A DNA stretch of 64,000 nt from Alphaproteobacteria bacterium (lineage in GTDB: Bacteria > Pseudomonadota > Alphaproteobacteria > CAAGCB01 > CAG-977). The stretch lies in NCBI GenBank assembly GCA_900768875.1, contig CAAGEP010000003.1, forward strand, positions 186,001 to 250,000, read 5' to 3'. Position numbers and translations under genes: made by a program. The notes below the pieces were generated by a model. That model searched no databases. It saw only the letters and a list, made by a program, of their open reading frames with translations, and had not been told where the DNA came from. Below are positions 28,217-36,556 of the stretch, in pieces (the first letter of the stretch is position 1; each line of letters starts with the position of its first letter).

Positions 28217-29500
28217 TTAGCGCATCCAGTCGGCCAGTTTTCCCGATAAAGCCCACAGCGCAAGAGCCGCGGCCGCGCTGACGGCAAACAAAGCGGCAAA
28301 AATCGGCAATGCGCCCCAATCATCCAAAAAGGAGCCGACAATGCCGGCCGCGAAATTCGCCAGAGCGGAAAAGCAAAACCACACTCCCATCATCAGCGAC
28401 AAATGCCGCGCGGGGGCAAGCCGCGCCACCATGGATAATCCCGTCGGCGACAGGCACAATTCGCCGACTGTGTGGAAAAAATAAGTGGCAATCAGCCATA
28501 TCATGGACGCTTTTGTGCCGTCGCGCGTTTGCCACGTCGCAAACAGCATGAACAAAAATCCGATGGCCGAAAAAATCAAAGCGGCAATGAATTTTGCCGT
28601 AAAACTCGGGTCTTTATCCCCCAGCTTTACCCAAATCCACGCAAACAGCGGCGCAAGGATGACGATGAACAGCGGATTTAAAGACTGAAAAAACGTTGCG
28701 GGAACGGTTGTTTGCGCGATTGTTCGATTGATTTGCTCTGTCGCGAACAAATTCAGCAGGCCGCCGGCTTGTTCAAATCCAGTCCAGAAAATAACGGAAA
28801 ACACGCCCAAAACCAGCAAAGCGCGCAGGCGGTCAAATTCCTGTTCGGAAAGAGCGGTTTTTTTCTCTGTAACCGCCTTTTTCGCGGCGGGAGGCATCCC
28901 TACGTTTCCCAAAAAGCGGTTGGCCAAGAAAGCTTGCAATCCCAAAGCGGCTAACATTCCCAAACCTGCAACAAAAAATACCGCTTTGAACGAATAAGCG
29001 ACGGATACAATTCCCGCAACGATGCCGGCCAGAAACGACCCGATGTTGATTCCCATATAGAAAATCGTAAAGGCGCTGTCCCGCCGATTGTCGTTCGGGG
29101 CATATAAATCGCCGACCATGGTCGAAATGTTCGGTTTGAATAATCCGTTGCCGCAAATCAGCAGTGCCAGTCCCGCATACAGTCCCGAATCAAACACCGA
29201 CAGGACGAATTGTCCCGCCGCCATTAAAGCTGCTCCGATTAAAACGGCTTTGCGGCGTCCCAGTCTGTTGTCTGCCAGCCACCCGCCGACCAGCGGGGTG
29301 ATATAAACCAGTCCCGTATAAAAACCGTACAGTCTTAAAGCGTCCGCTTTGGTCCAGCCCAATCCGCCGTCAACGGTCAAAGCCGTCAGATACAGCACCA
29401 ATACCGCACGCAGAGCGTAAAATGAAAACCGTTCCCACAGCTCTGATGCGAATAGTAAAAACAATCCCTTGGGATGTCTCAAAAAAGTACTGTTTTTCAT
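28217..29500 (-). CDS. Proton-coupled oligopeptide transporter, POT/PTR2 family (427 aa)
   Basis: A twelve-helix major facilitator protein. POT family signatures: ASELWERFSFYALRAVLVLYL at the start (E-x-x-E-R-F-x-x-Y type motif), LADNRLGRRKAVLIGA, FYMGINIGSFLAGIVAG (PTR2 motif) and SPTGLSMVARLAP. It imports di- and tripeptides with protons. The ATG at 29500 follows GGAGTTTTCC. It converges on the toxin gene with an 8-base gap and lies between the phage cassette and tRNA-Thr(TGT), so it may be either core or cargo. Confidence 0.92.
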   Translation of the reverse strand: MKNSTFLRHPKGLFLLFASELWERFSFYALRAVLVLYLTALTVDGGLGWTKADALRLYGFYTGLVYITPLVGGWLADNRLGRRKAVLIGAALMAAGQFVLSVFDSGLYAGLALLICGNGLFKPNISTMVGDLYAPNDNRRDSAFTIFYMGINIGSFLAGIVAGIVSVAYSFKAVFFVAGLGMLAALGLQAFLANRFLGNVGMPPAAKKAVTEKKTALSEQEFDRLRALLVLGVFSVIFWTGFEQAGGLLNLFATEQINRTIAQTTVPATFFQSLNPLFIVILAPLFAWIWVKLGDKDPSFTAKFIAALIFSAIGFLFMLFATWQTRDGTKASMIWLIATYFFHTVGELCLSPTGLSMVARLAPARHLSLMMGVWFCFSALANFAAGIVGSFLDDWGALPIFAALFAVSAAAALALWALSGKLADWMR

Positions 29501-29643
29501 GGAAAACTCCTTTTGTTCCGATTTTATGCCAAGAACGAAAAACGGATAAGACGGCAATTCGGCGATAAGGATTGCCGTATTCGCTTTAACTCCGATAATT
29601 ATATCGAGCGGGCCGTTTTAAACGAAAAATCAGATGTTCCAAC

Positions 29644-29689
29644 GGCGTTCAGCCTGTTTTCCAAGACGCTCAGCGCCCTCTTAGGGTTC
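29644..29689 (+). repeat. 46-base direct repeat, copy 1
   Basis: Starts GGCGTTCAGCC and ends CTTAGGGTTC; differs from 29882-29927 at two positions. Confidence 0.85.
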
Positions 29690-29776
29690 GACCGAAGCGC
29701 AAGCGCAGGTAGCGCCGAAGGCGACCCCGCAGGGGTGAGGGACGTCAGTCCCGAATAAATCCCGCATAAACTTGAT

Positions 29777-29817
29777 ACCATAAAAAAACACTCCGCAAGG
29801 GAGTGTTTTTTTATGGT
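29777..29817. repeat. Long inverted repeat / terminator, copy 1
   Basis: ACCATAAAAAAACACTCC and its exact inverse enclose GCAAG: 18-bp arms. It can terminate in both directions, and its right arm contains the ATGGT that begins the tRNA-end copy. Confidence 0.8.
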
Positions 29818-29831
29818 GCCGGCTGAGGGAT
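29806..29831. repeat. Copy of the tRNA-Thr(TGT) 3' end (att-like remnant)
   Basis: 26 bases identical to 29979-30004, comprising seven Ts, ATGGT and the last 18 bases of the tRNA gene as read on the plus strand. Similarity stops inside the T-arm. This is what a past integration or excision at the tRNA 3' end leaves behind. Confidence 0.65.
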
Positions 29832-29881
29832 AAACAAAACTGCCGTTTTGTTTCCGGCTCCGCCCCGCTTCGCTGAAAACA

Positions 29882-29927
29882 GGCGTTCAGCCTGTTTTCC
29901 GAGACGCTCAGCACCCTCTTAGGGTTC
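29882..29927 (+). repeat. 46-base direct repeat, copy 2
   Basis: 44 of 46 bases match 29644-29689. It is followed by AAATCCC, which with the repeat end makes a T-arm-like GGGTTCAAATCCC, but no tRNA can be folded. Confidence 0.85.
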
Positions 29928-29948
29928 AAATCCCCAGTTTTAGTCAGT

Positions 29949-29990
29949 ACCATAAAAAAAATTCCCCGCAAGGGGGAATTTTTTTATGGT
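29949..29990 (-). terminator. Terminator of tRNA-Thr(TGT), long inverted repeat copy 2
   Basis: On the minus strand the CCA end is followed by a run of As, ATTCCCC/GGGGAAT around CTTGC, and a run of Ts; ACCAT/ATGGT brackets the whole. Same design as 29777-29817. Confidence 0.8.
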
Positions 29991-30062
29991 GCCGGCTGAG
30001 GGATTTGAACCCCCGACCTGATGATTACAAATCAACTGCGCTACCAACTGTGCCAAGCCGGC
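29987..30062 (-). tRNA. tRNA-Thr (anticodon TGT)
   Basis: On the minus strand: acceptor GCCGGCT/AGCCGGC, D-arm with AGTTGGTAGC, anticodon arm GTTGA-TTTGTAA-TCATC (one T-T mismatch) with anticodon TGT, T-arm GGGGGTTCAAATCCCTC, encoded CCA. The D-stem has one weak pair (A-C), so the gene is slightly irregular but complete. Confidence 0.92.
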
Positions 30063-30077
30063 ATGGTGACCGTTTTT

Positions 30078-30106
30078 TGTATAAAGGGGTTTCGGGCTTT
30101 TTTCAA
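30078..30106 (-). promoter_or_regulatory. Promoter of tRNA-Thr(TGT)
   Basis: On the minus strand TTGAAA (30101-30106), 17 bases, TATACA (30078-30083). Confidence 0.7.
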
Positions 30107-30166
30107 GCTCTTTTTTCATTTTTTGCGCTTTTTTAATTCTTTCGGTCGGGGCAAGCAAGAATTCGT

Positions 30167-30194
30167 TTGCAGTTTCGCCTTTTTATGTTATAGA
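30167..30194 (+). promoter_or_regulatory. Promoter of tRNA-Leu(TAG)
   Basis: TTGCAG (30167-30172), 16 bases, TATAGA (30189-30194), 32 bases before the mature tRNA. Confidence 0.65.
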
Positions 30195-30226
30195 AGTCTG
30201 TTGAATCGTTTCCGCGAAGCTTAAAC

Positions 30227-30311
30227 GCGGGTGTGGTGGAATTGGTAGACACGTCGGATTTAGGTTCCGATGGCTTGCGCCTTGGGGGTTCGAGTCCCTT
30301 CACCCGCACCA
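30227..30311 (+). tRNA. tRNA-Leu (anticodon TAG)
   Basis: An 85-base class II tRNA: acceptor GCGGGTG/CACCCGC, D-arm GTGGAATTGGTAGACAC, anticodon arm TCGGA-TTTAGGT-TCCGA with anticodon TAG, long variable arm TGGCTTGCGCCTT, T-arm GGGGGTTCGAGTCCCTT, encoded CCA. Confidence 0.95.
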
Positions 30312-30369
30312 GTTTGTTTCCCCCTTTGCGGCTGACGAAACGTGTTTTATTTTTATAGGATTTAGGTTC

Positions 30370-31818
30370 ATGCAGGTTACTGAAACAAAAGTTGACGGCT
30401 TGAAGCATGCTTTTAAGGTCGTCGTCCCCGCCGACGTTATCGCTTCCAAAGTCACGGACAAAATCAAATCTATCGGCGAAACGGCGACTATCCCCGGTTT
30501 CCGCAAAGGCAAAGCGCCCGAAAGCTTTTTGCGTCAGCGCTATGAAAAAGCCGTTCTGGGCGAAGTGTTGGACGAACTGATTCAGGAACAGTCCTCCAAA
30601 ACGCTGAGCGACCGCTCTTTGCGTCCCGCCGTGCGTCCCCAAATCGAAGTTGTTTCTTTTGACGACGGCAAGGATTTGGAATTCACGATGGATGTCGAAG
30701 TCGTTCCCGAAATCACGCCCGTCGACTTTTCCACCATTTCCTTGGATAAACTGATTGCCGACATCCCCGACGACGAAGTGCAGAAGGCTTTGGAACGCTT
30801 GGCGTCCGCCCGCAGCTCGTCCGAACCCGTCAAAGACGACCGCGCCGCGGTCAAAGGCGACATCGCCGTCATCGACTTTGTCGGTTCCATCGACGGCGTC
30901 GAATTCGCCGGCGGCAAGGGTGAAAACTATTCGCTGGAACTGGGTTCCAATTCGTTCATTCCGGGCTTTGAAGACCAGCTCGTCGGACACAAAGCGGGCG
31001 AAGACGTTTCCGTCAAAGTTCCGTTCCCCGCCGATTATCACGCCAAAGACTTGGCAGGCAAAGACGCCGTGTTCGCCGTGAAAATCAAAGAATTGCGTAC
31101 CAAAAAGCCCGCCGAACTGGACGACGCTTTCGCGAAATTCTTCGGCAAAGAAACGCTGGACGAACTGCGCGAAATGATTCGCGGCGAATTGGCGCGCGAA
31201 TATGAATCCGTTTCCATGAACAACTTGAAAAAGCTGTTGCTGGACGCTTTGGCGGACGCGCACGACTTCCCCGTTCCGCAGGGCATGCTGGATCTGGAAT
31301 TCGATGCGATTTGGAAACAGGTCGAAGCCGCCAAAAAAGCGGGTCGCTTGGACGAAGATGACGCCGACAAGACCGAAGAAGAACTGAAAGCCGCTTACCG
31401 CGCGATTGCGGAACGCCGTGTTCGCTTGGGCTTGCTGCTGGCTGAAGTCGGCATGAAAAACAAAATCGCCGTCACCGACGCCGATTTGAACCGCGCCATT
31501 ATGATGGAAGCCCGCCAGTTCCCCGGTCAGGAAAAGGCTGTTTTCGATTTCTATGCGAAACATCCCGAAATGCTGGATCGTTTGCGTGCGCCGTTGTTTG
31601 AAGAAAAAGTCATCGACTTTATCTTGAAAGGCGTGAAGCTGAACGAAAAGAAAGTAACGCCGGAAGAACTGTACAAGGCTGACGCCGAAGACGTCAAACC
31701 CGCGGCTAAAAAAGCCAAAAAATCGACGGCTAAAAAAGCCGCTCCCAAGGAAGCCGAAAAGGAAGACAAACCCAAGAAGGCTCCCGCCAAAAAGAAAACC
31801 GCCAAAACCGAAGAATAA
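30370..31818 (+). CDS. tig: Trigger factor (482 aa)
   Basis: A ribosome-bound chaperone that meets nascent chains at the exit tunnel. The N-terminal domain has the ribosome-docking loop GFRKGKAPE (about residues 43-51). The PPIase (FKBP-like) domain spans about 150-240 (VIDFVGSIDGVEFAGGKGENYSLELGSNSFIPGFEDQL). The helical C-domain forms the cradle. A Lys/Ala/Pro-rich tail (AKKAKKSTAKKAAPKEAEKE) extends the protein to 482 residues, as in other Alphaproteobacteria. It leads the tig-clpP-clpX-lon cluster and is followed by a strong terminator. Confidence 0.97.
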   Translation: MQVTETKVDGLKHAFKVVVPADVIASKVTDKIKSIGETATIPGFRKGKAPESFLRQRYEKAVLGEVLDELIQEQSSKTLSDRSLRPAVRPQIEVVSFDDGKDLEFTMDVEVVPEITPVDFSTISLDKLIADIPDDEVQKALERLASARSSSEPVKDDRAAVKGDIAVIDFVGSIDGVEFAGGKGENYSLELGSNSFIPGFEDQLVGHKAGEDVSVKVPFPADYHAKDLAGKDAVFAVKIKELRTKKPAELDDAFAKFFGKETLDELREMIRGELAREYESVSMNNLKKLLLDALADAHDFPVPQGMLDLEFDAIWKQVEAAKKAGRLDEDDADKTEEELKAAYRAIAERRVRLGLLLAEVGMKNKIAVTDADLNRAIMMEARQFPGQEKAVFDFYAKHPEMLDRLRAPLFEEKVIDFILKGVKLNEKKVTPEELYKADAEDVKPAAKKAKKSTAKKAAPKEAEKEDKPKKAPAKKKTAKTEE

Positions 31819-31842
31819 GTCGGTTTAAGGCTTGATAAAATC

Positions 31843-31880
31843 AAAGGAACCCGCGGATTTTTCCGCAGGTTCCTTTTAGT
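31843..31880 (+). terminator. Intrinsic terminator after tig
   Basis: AAAGGAACCcGCGGA pairs with TCCGCaGGTTCCTTT around TTTT, then TTTTAG. Stem of about 14 pairs. Confidence 0.85.
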
Positions 31881-31902
31881 CGAATTATAAAGCGAGGATA
31901 AA

Positions 31903-32532
31903 ATGCACGAACGCGATCCGATGGATGTTTATATGAATACTCTGGTGCCGATGGTCATTGAACAGACCAGTCGGGGGGAACGGTCTTTTGACATTTATTC
32001 CCGCTTGCTCAAAGAACGCATCGTGTTTTTGACGGGGGAAGTGCAGGACGAAGTGGCAAGCTTGATTTGCGCGCAGCTGTTGTTCTTGGAATCCGAAAAC
32101 CCGAACAAAGACATCGCTTTTTACATCAATTCGCCGGGCGGCGTCGTAACGTCGGGTATGGCGATTTTCGACACGATGAACTATATCCGTTGTGACGTGT
32201 CGACGCTGTGCATCGGTCAGGCGGCGTCCATGGGGTCTTTGCTGTTGGCGGCGGGGGCGAAAGGCAAACGTTTCTGTCTGCCCAACGCGCGCGTGATGAT
32301 TCACCAGCCGTCGGGCGGTTTCCGCGGTCAGGCGAGCGATATAGAAATTCATGCCCGCGAAATTCTGGCTTTGCGCGCGCGCTTGAACAACATTTATGTC
32401 GAACGCACGGGGCAGGATTTGGAAACGATAGAAAAAGCCATGGAACGCGACAACTTTATGAGCGCGGAGGAAGCCAAAGCGTTCGGTTTGGTTGACGAAG
32501 TGGTGACCGCTCGTCCCAAAACAGCCGAGTAA
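31903..32532 (+). CDS. clpP: ATP-dependent Clp protease proteolytic subunit ClpP (209 aa)
   Basis: A serine protease that forms the 14-subunit barrel. Catalytic Ser is in GQAASMGSLLL (about residue 110), His in MIHQPSGGF (about 135) and Asp in the region before LVDEV. The N-terminus MHERDPMDVYMNTLVPMVIEQTSRGERSFDIYSRLL is typical. It partners ClpX encoded 71 bases downstream. The start ATG follows GCGAGGAT. Confidence 0.97.
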   Translation: MHERDPMDVYMNTLVPMVIEQTSRGERSFDIYSRLLKERIVFLTGEVQDEVASLICAQLLFLESENPNKDIAFYINSPGGVVTSGMAIFDTMNYIRCDVSTLCIGQAASMGSLLLAAGAKGKRFCLPNARVMIHQPSGGFRGQASDIEIHAREILALRARLNNIYVERTGQDLETIEKAMERDNFMSAEEAKAFGLVDEVVTARPKTAE

Positions 32533-32544
32533 CCGCAATACTTA

Positions 32545-32573
32545 TTGCCTTTGTTTGGCGCAGCGTGTAACAT
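32545..32573 (+). promoter_or_regulatory. Possible promoter between clpP and clpX
   Basis: TTGCCT (32545-32550), 17 bases, TAACAT (32568-32573). Confidence 0.4.
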
Positions 32574-32603
32574 CAAACCAAGACAAATACAAGGATAACC
32601 GCA

Positions 32604-33878
32604 ATGACAAAAACTCCGTCCAAAGAAGAAAAGAAAGGGACTCTTTACTGCTCTTTTTGCGGCAAAAGCCAGCATGAAGTCAAAAAACTGATTGCGGGAC
32701 CGAACGTCTATATCTGCGACGAATGCATCGGGCTTTGCACCGACATTATCGCCGACGAAGCCAAAGAAAAAGGCGCGGCGGTGTCCGACAAAATCCCGAC
32801 GCCGCAGAAAATCAAGGAAGTGCTGGACGATTACGTCATCGGGCAGGAACGCGCCAAAAAAGTTTTGGCGGTCAGCGTTTACAACCACTATAAACGCCTG
32901 CAGACGCAGGACAATAAAACGTCCGATGTCGAAATATCGAAATCCAATATCCTGCTGGTCGGTCCGACGGGATCGGGCAAAACATTGCTTGCCAGCACAT
33001 TGGCGCGCATTCTGGACGTGCCGTTTTGCATGGCGGACGCGACGACTTTGACCGAAGCGGGCTATGTCGGCGAAGACGTCGAAAACATCATTTTGAAACT
33101 GCTGCAAGCCGCCGATTACAATATCGAAAAGGCTCAGCGCGGCATCATCTACATCGATGAAATCGACAAGATTTCCAAAAAATCCGAAAACCCGTCGATT
33201 ACCCGCGACGTGTCGGGCGAGGGCGTTCAGCAGGCTTTACTGAAAATTATGGAAGGCACGGTCGCTTCCGTTCCTCCGCAGGGCGGGCGCAAGCATCCTC
33301 AGCAGGAGTTTTTGCAGGTTGATACGACGAACATTCTGTTCATTTGCGGCGGGGCGTTCGCGGGGCTGGAAAAAATCATCCAGCAGCGCACGAACAAGTC
33401 CTCCATCGGCTTCGGGGCGAAAGTCACCGCCGAAGACGATCGCAAAACAGGCGAAATCCTGCACGACATCGAACCCGAAGATTTGCTGAAATTCGGCTTG
33501 ATTCCCGAATTCATCGGACGCGTTCCCGTTCTGACGACTTTGGACGACTTGGACGAATCGGCGCTGGTCGAAATTCTGGTTCAGCCGAAAAACGCTTTGG
33601 TCAAGCAGTATCAGACTTTGTTTGCGATGGAAAACGTCAAGCTGACCTTTACGGACGCGGCGCTGAAGGAAATCGCCAAAAAAGCCGTCGAACGCAAGAC
33701 GGGCGCCCGCGGTTTGCGCGCGATTATCGAAGGGTTGCTGCTGGAAACGATGTTTGAACTGCCGGGGCTGGAAAACGTGACAGAGGTCGTCGTCGACGAA
33801 AAAGCCGTTGCGGGCGAAAGCAAACCGCTGATTATCTACGCCCAAAAATCCAAGAAAAAAACGGAAGCCGCATCGTAA
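32604..33878 (+). CDS. clpX: ATP-dependent Clp protease ATP-binding subunit ClpX (424 aa)
   Basis: A AAA+ unfoldase that feeds tagged substrates to ClpP. The zinc-binding domain is CSFCGKSQHEVKKL...CDEC (about 17-44). Walker A is GPTGSGKT (about 120-127), Walker B IIYIDEIDKI, the ClpP-binding loop lies near the IGF motif (SSIGFGAKV), and sensor and arginine residues occur in LIPEFIGRVPV. Standard length. It lies between clpP and lon. Confidence 0.97.
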   Translation: MTKTPSKEEKKGTLYCSFCGKSQHEVKKLIAGPNVYICDECIGLCTDIIADEAKEKGAAVSDKIPTPQKIKEVLDDYVIGQERAKKVLAVSVYNHYKRLQTQDNKTSDVEISKSNILLVGPTGSGKTLLASTLARILDVPFCMADATTLTEAGYVGEDVENIILKLLQAADYNIEKAQRGIIYIDEIDKISKKSENPSITRDVSGEGVQQALLKIMEGTVASVPPQGGRKHPQQEFLQVDTTNILFICGGAFAGLEKIIQQRTNKSSIGFGAKVTAEDDRKTGEILHDIEPEDLLKFGLIPEFIGRVPVLTTLDDLDESALVEILVQPKNALVKQYQTLFAMENVKLTFTDAALKEIAKKAVERKTGARGLRAIIEGLLLETMFELPGLENVTEVVVDEKAVAGESKPLIIYAQKSKKKTEAAS

Positions 33879-33898
33879 TTTTTTTAATCGGCAGCTTC

Positions 33899-33927
33899 TT
33901 GTTTTCCCGATTTCCGTCCCTTATCTA
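33899..33927 (+). promoter_or_regulatory. Possible promoter of lon
   Basis: TTGTTT (33899-33904), 17 bases, TATCTA (33922-33927). No clear heat-shock (sigma32) consensus was seen. Confidence 0.4.
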
Positions 33928-33968
33928 TAAGGAAAAATCATAACCTTAAAGCAAGGAGAAAGGTGACC

Positions 33969-36377
33969 ATGGATACACCTATTCAAGAACAAACCTATCC
34001 CGTGTTGCTGTTGCGCGACATCGTTATCTTTCCGCATATGATAGTGCCTTTGTTTGTCGGGCGCGAAAAGTCCGTCAAAGCGTTGGACAAAGCCATGGGC
34101 GGCGACAAAAAAATCGTTCTGCTGACACAGAAAGACCCGTCGCTGGACGCGCCTTTGCCCGAAGAACTGTATACGACGGGGACAATCGGCAACGTGGTTC
34201 AGCTGTTGCGCTTGCCCGACGGAACGGTCAAGGCTTTGGTGGAGGGCGTCGAACGCGTCAAAATCAAAAAATTCGTTGAAAACGAAGCGTTTTACGAAGC
34301 CGAAACCGAAGTCGTGCAGGACAAAGTCAACGAAAAGGAAGACGTGCAGGCTTTTGTGCGGTCGTTGATTTCCCAGTTCGAGGAATACGTCCGTTTGAAC
34401 AAAAAAATTCCGCCCGAAATCATGCTGTCCATCGCGCAGATTGACGATGCTTCAAAGCTGGCGGACGTGATTGCGTCGCATTTGTCTTTGAAGATTTCGG
34501 AACGGCAGGATTTGCTGGAAACGGCGGATGTTTTGGCGCGCGTCGAAAAGCTGTACGGCTTGATGGAAGCCGAAAAGGACGTTCTGCAGGTCGAAAAGAA
34601 AATCCGCCGCCGCGTCAAAAAGCAAATGGAAAAATCCCAGCGCGACTATTATCTGAACGAACAGATGAAAGCCATTCAAAAAGAGCTGGGCGACGACGAC
34701 GGTTCCGCCGAATACGACGAATTGGAAGCCAAAATCAAAAAGGCGAAAATGTCCGCGGAAGCCAATGCAAAAGCGTTGTCCGAACTGAAAAAACTGCGCC
34801 ACATGAGCCCCATGTCATCCGAAGCGACGGTCATCCGCAACTACTTGGATTGGCTGATTGATTTGCCGTGGGGCAAAACGGCGAAAATCCGGACGGATTT
34901 GGCTGCCGCCGAAAAGATTTTGGACGAAGACCACTACGGTTTGGAAAAGGTCAAAGAGCGCATTTTGGAATACTTGGCGGTGCAAAAGAAAACAAAGGCT
35001 GTCAAAGGTCCGATTTTGTGCTTGGTCGGACCTCCGGGTGTGGGTAAAACCTCGTTGGGCGAATCCATCGCGCGGGCGACGGGGCGCAAGTTTGTGCGCG
35101 CCAGTTTGGGCGGCATGCGCGACGAAGCCGAGATTCGCGGTCACCGCCGCACTTACGTCGGGGCTTTGCCGGGGAAAATCATCCAAAGCATGAAAAAAGT
35201 CAAAACCCGCAATCCGCTGTTCTTGCTGGATGAAATCGACAAGCTGGGCGCGGACTGGCGCGGCGATCCGTCTTCGGCGTTGCTGGAGGTTCTTGACCCC
35301 GCGCAAAACAGCACGTTCAGCGACCATTATTTGGAAGTCGATTACGACTTGTCCGACGTGATGTTCATCACGACGGCGAATTCGCTGAAAATGCCGCGTC
35401 CGTTGCTGGATCGTATGGAAATCATTCGTATTGCGGGCTATACCGAGGACGAAAAGGTCGAAATCGCCAAACGCCACTTGATTAAAAAACAGCGCGAAGC
35501 CGCGGGACTGAAAGAAAACGAATGGTCGATTACCGACGGCGCTTTGCGTCAGCTGATACGGCTGTACACGCGCGAAGCGGGCGTCCGCAGTCTTGACCGC
35601 GCTTTGGCGGGACTGGCGCGCAAAGCGACCAAAGAGCTGATGACATCGGACAAGAAAAAGTCTGTTACCGTTACCGAAAAGAACCTGAAAAAATATGCGG
35701 GCGTTCCCGTTTACACGTTCGGCGTTGCGGAAAAACAGGACTTGGTCGGCGTGACGACGGGCTTGGCTTGGACGGAAGTCGGCGGTGAAATCCTGTCGAT
35801 TGAAGCGGTGACCATGCCGGGACACGGACGCGTCATTCAAACGGGACAGCTGGGCGATGTGATGAAAGAATCCATTTCCGCCGCGCGGTCGTATGTGCGT
35901 TCTCATGCGGTTCAATTCGGCATCCGTCCCGACTTGTTCGACAAACGCGACATTCATATTCACGTTCCCGAAGGCGCGACGCCCAAAGACGGTCCGTCCG
36001 CGGGGATTGCGATGTGCACGTCGCTGGTGTCGGCTATGACGGGCATCCCCGTGTCCAAAGACATCGCCATGACGGGTGAAATCACTTTGCTGGGGCGCGT
36101 TCTGCCGATTGGCGGGCTGAAAGAAAAGCTGCTGGCGGCGTTGCGCGCGGGAATCAAGACCGTTTTGATACCTTTCGACAATCAAAAGGATTTGGAGGAA
36201 ATTCCCGACAACGTGAAACGCGGATTGAACTTGATTCCCGTTTCAACGGCGGAGGAAGTGCTGAAACACGCCTTGACCCAGCCTTTGGTGCCGATTGAAT
36301 GGAACGAAGACGAGGCAATGCCGCCCCTTTCGTCAGAGGACGACAAAGAACCCGAGGAAACGGTTTCCTGCCATTGA
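33969..36377 (+). CDS. lon: ATP-dependent protease Lon (802 aa)
   Basis: It degrades misfolded and regulatory proteins. The N-terminal substrate-recognition domain starts at TYPVLLLRDIVIFPHMIVPLFVGR; the AAA+ module has Walker A GPPGVGKTSLG (about 354-364) and FLLDEIDKLG; the protease domain has catalytic Ser (about 677) in PKDGPSAGIAM and Lys (about 719) in IGGLKEKLLAA. A GTG at 33963 is an alternative start; the ATG at 33969 gives the more usual N-terminus. The C-terminal acidic tail (SSEDDKEPEE) is longer than in E. coli. Confidence 0.97.
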   Translation: MDTPIQEQTYPVLLLRDIVIFPHMIVPLFVGREKSVKALDKAMGGDKKIVLLTQKDPSLDAPLPEELYTTGTIGNVVQLLRLPDGTVKALVEGVERVKIKKFVENEAFYEAETEVVQDKVNEKEDVQAFVRSLISQFEEYVRLNKKIPPEIMLSIAQIDDASKLADVIASHLSLKISERQDLLETADVLARVEKLYGLMEAEKDVLQVEKKIRRRVKKQMEKSQRDYYLNEQMKAIQKELGDDDGSAEYDELEAKIKKAKMSAEANAKALSELKKLRHMSPMSSEATVIRNYLDWLIDLPWGKTAKIRTDLAAAEKILDEDHYGLEKVKERILEYLAVQKKTKAVKGPILCLVGPPGVGKTSLGESIARATGRKFVRASLGGMRDEAEIRGHRRTYVGALPGKIIQSMKKVKTRNPLFLLDEIDKLGADWRGDPSSALLEVLDPAQNSTFSDHYLEVDYDLSDVMFITTANSLKMPRPLLDRMEIIRIAGYTEDEKVEIAKRHLIKKQREAAGLKENEWSITDGALRQLIRLYTREAGVRSLDRALAGLARKATKELMTSDKKKSVTVTEKNLKKYAGVPVYTFGVAEKQDLVGVTTGLAWTEVGGEILSIEAVTMPGHGRVIQTGQLGDVMKESISAARSYVRSHAVQFGIRPDLFDKRDIHIHVPEGATPKDGPSAGIAMCTSLVSAMTGIPVSKDIAMTGEITLLGRVLPIGGLKEKLLAALRAGIKTVLIPFDNQKDLEEIPDNVKRGLNLIPVSTAEEVLKHALTQPLVPIEWNEDEAMPPLSSEDDKEPEETVSCH

Positions 36378-36385
36378 TGTGAAAA

Positions 36386-36413
36386 ACGACCCCCGACCGG
36401 CATCGGGGGTCGT
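36386..36413 (+). terminator. Strong hairpin after lon
   Basis: ACGACCCCCGA (36386-36396) pairs with TCGGGGGTCGT (36403-36413). No T-run follows, so it may stop or stabilise the 3' end with another factor. Confidence 0.5.
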
Positions 36414-36556
36414 GCGTTAGAGGGGGCAAATTAAAAATCTTTGAGTCCGAAACCAAAAAAAAGCTTTGCTTATTGGCGACGGATTGCTTAAAGTTCAATC
36501 CAAAGGGTGCAGGTGCGCCCGTTGTTTTCGTGTGTTTAAATTTAAAGAGTGTGACT

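Larger units (their letters stand above)
29501..29986. repeat. Repeat-rich intergenic stretch next to tRNA-Thr(TGT)
   Basis: No convincing gene. It holds two copies each of a 46-base repeat (29644-29689, 29882-29927), a terminator-like inverted repeat bracketed by ACCAT/ATGGT (29777-29817, 29949-29990), and a copy of the tRNA 3' end. A long minus-strand frame across it is just the translation of these repeats. Confidence 0.75.

Noticed and set aside
29915..29951. tRNA-like T-arm (GGGTTCAAATCCC) followed by ACCA
   Set aside because: No partner for the acceptor stem, D-arm or anticodon arm can be found upstream, so it is not a tRNA gene. It may be a remnant.
29681..29971. Minus-strand frame of 96 codons next to tRNA-Thr(TGT)
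   Set aside because: It consists of the translated 46-base repeats and terminator palindromes and has no ribosome-binding site.
33879..33968. Heat-shock sigma32 promoter upstream of lon
   Set aside because: No convincing CTTGAAA...CCCCAT spacing is present; only a weak sigma70-like pair is visible.
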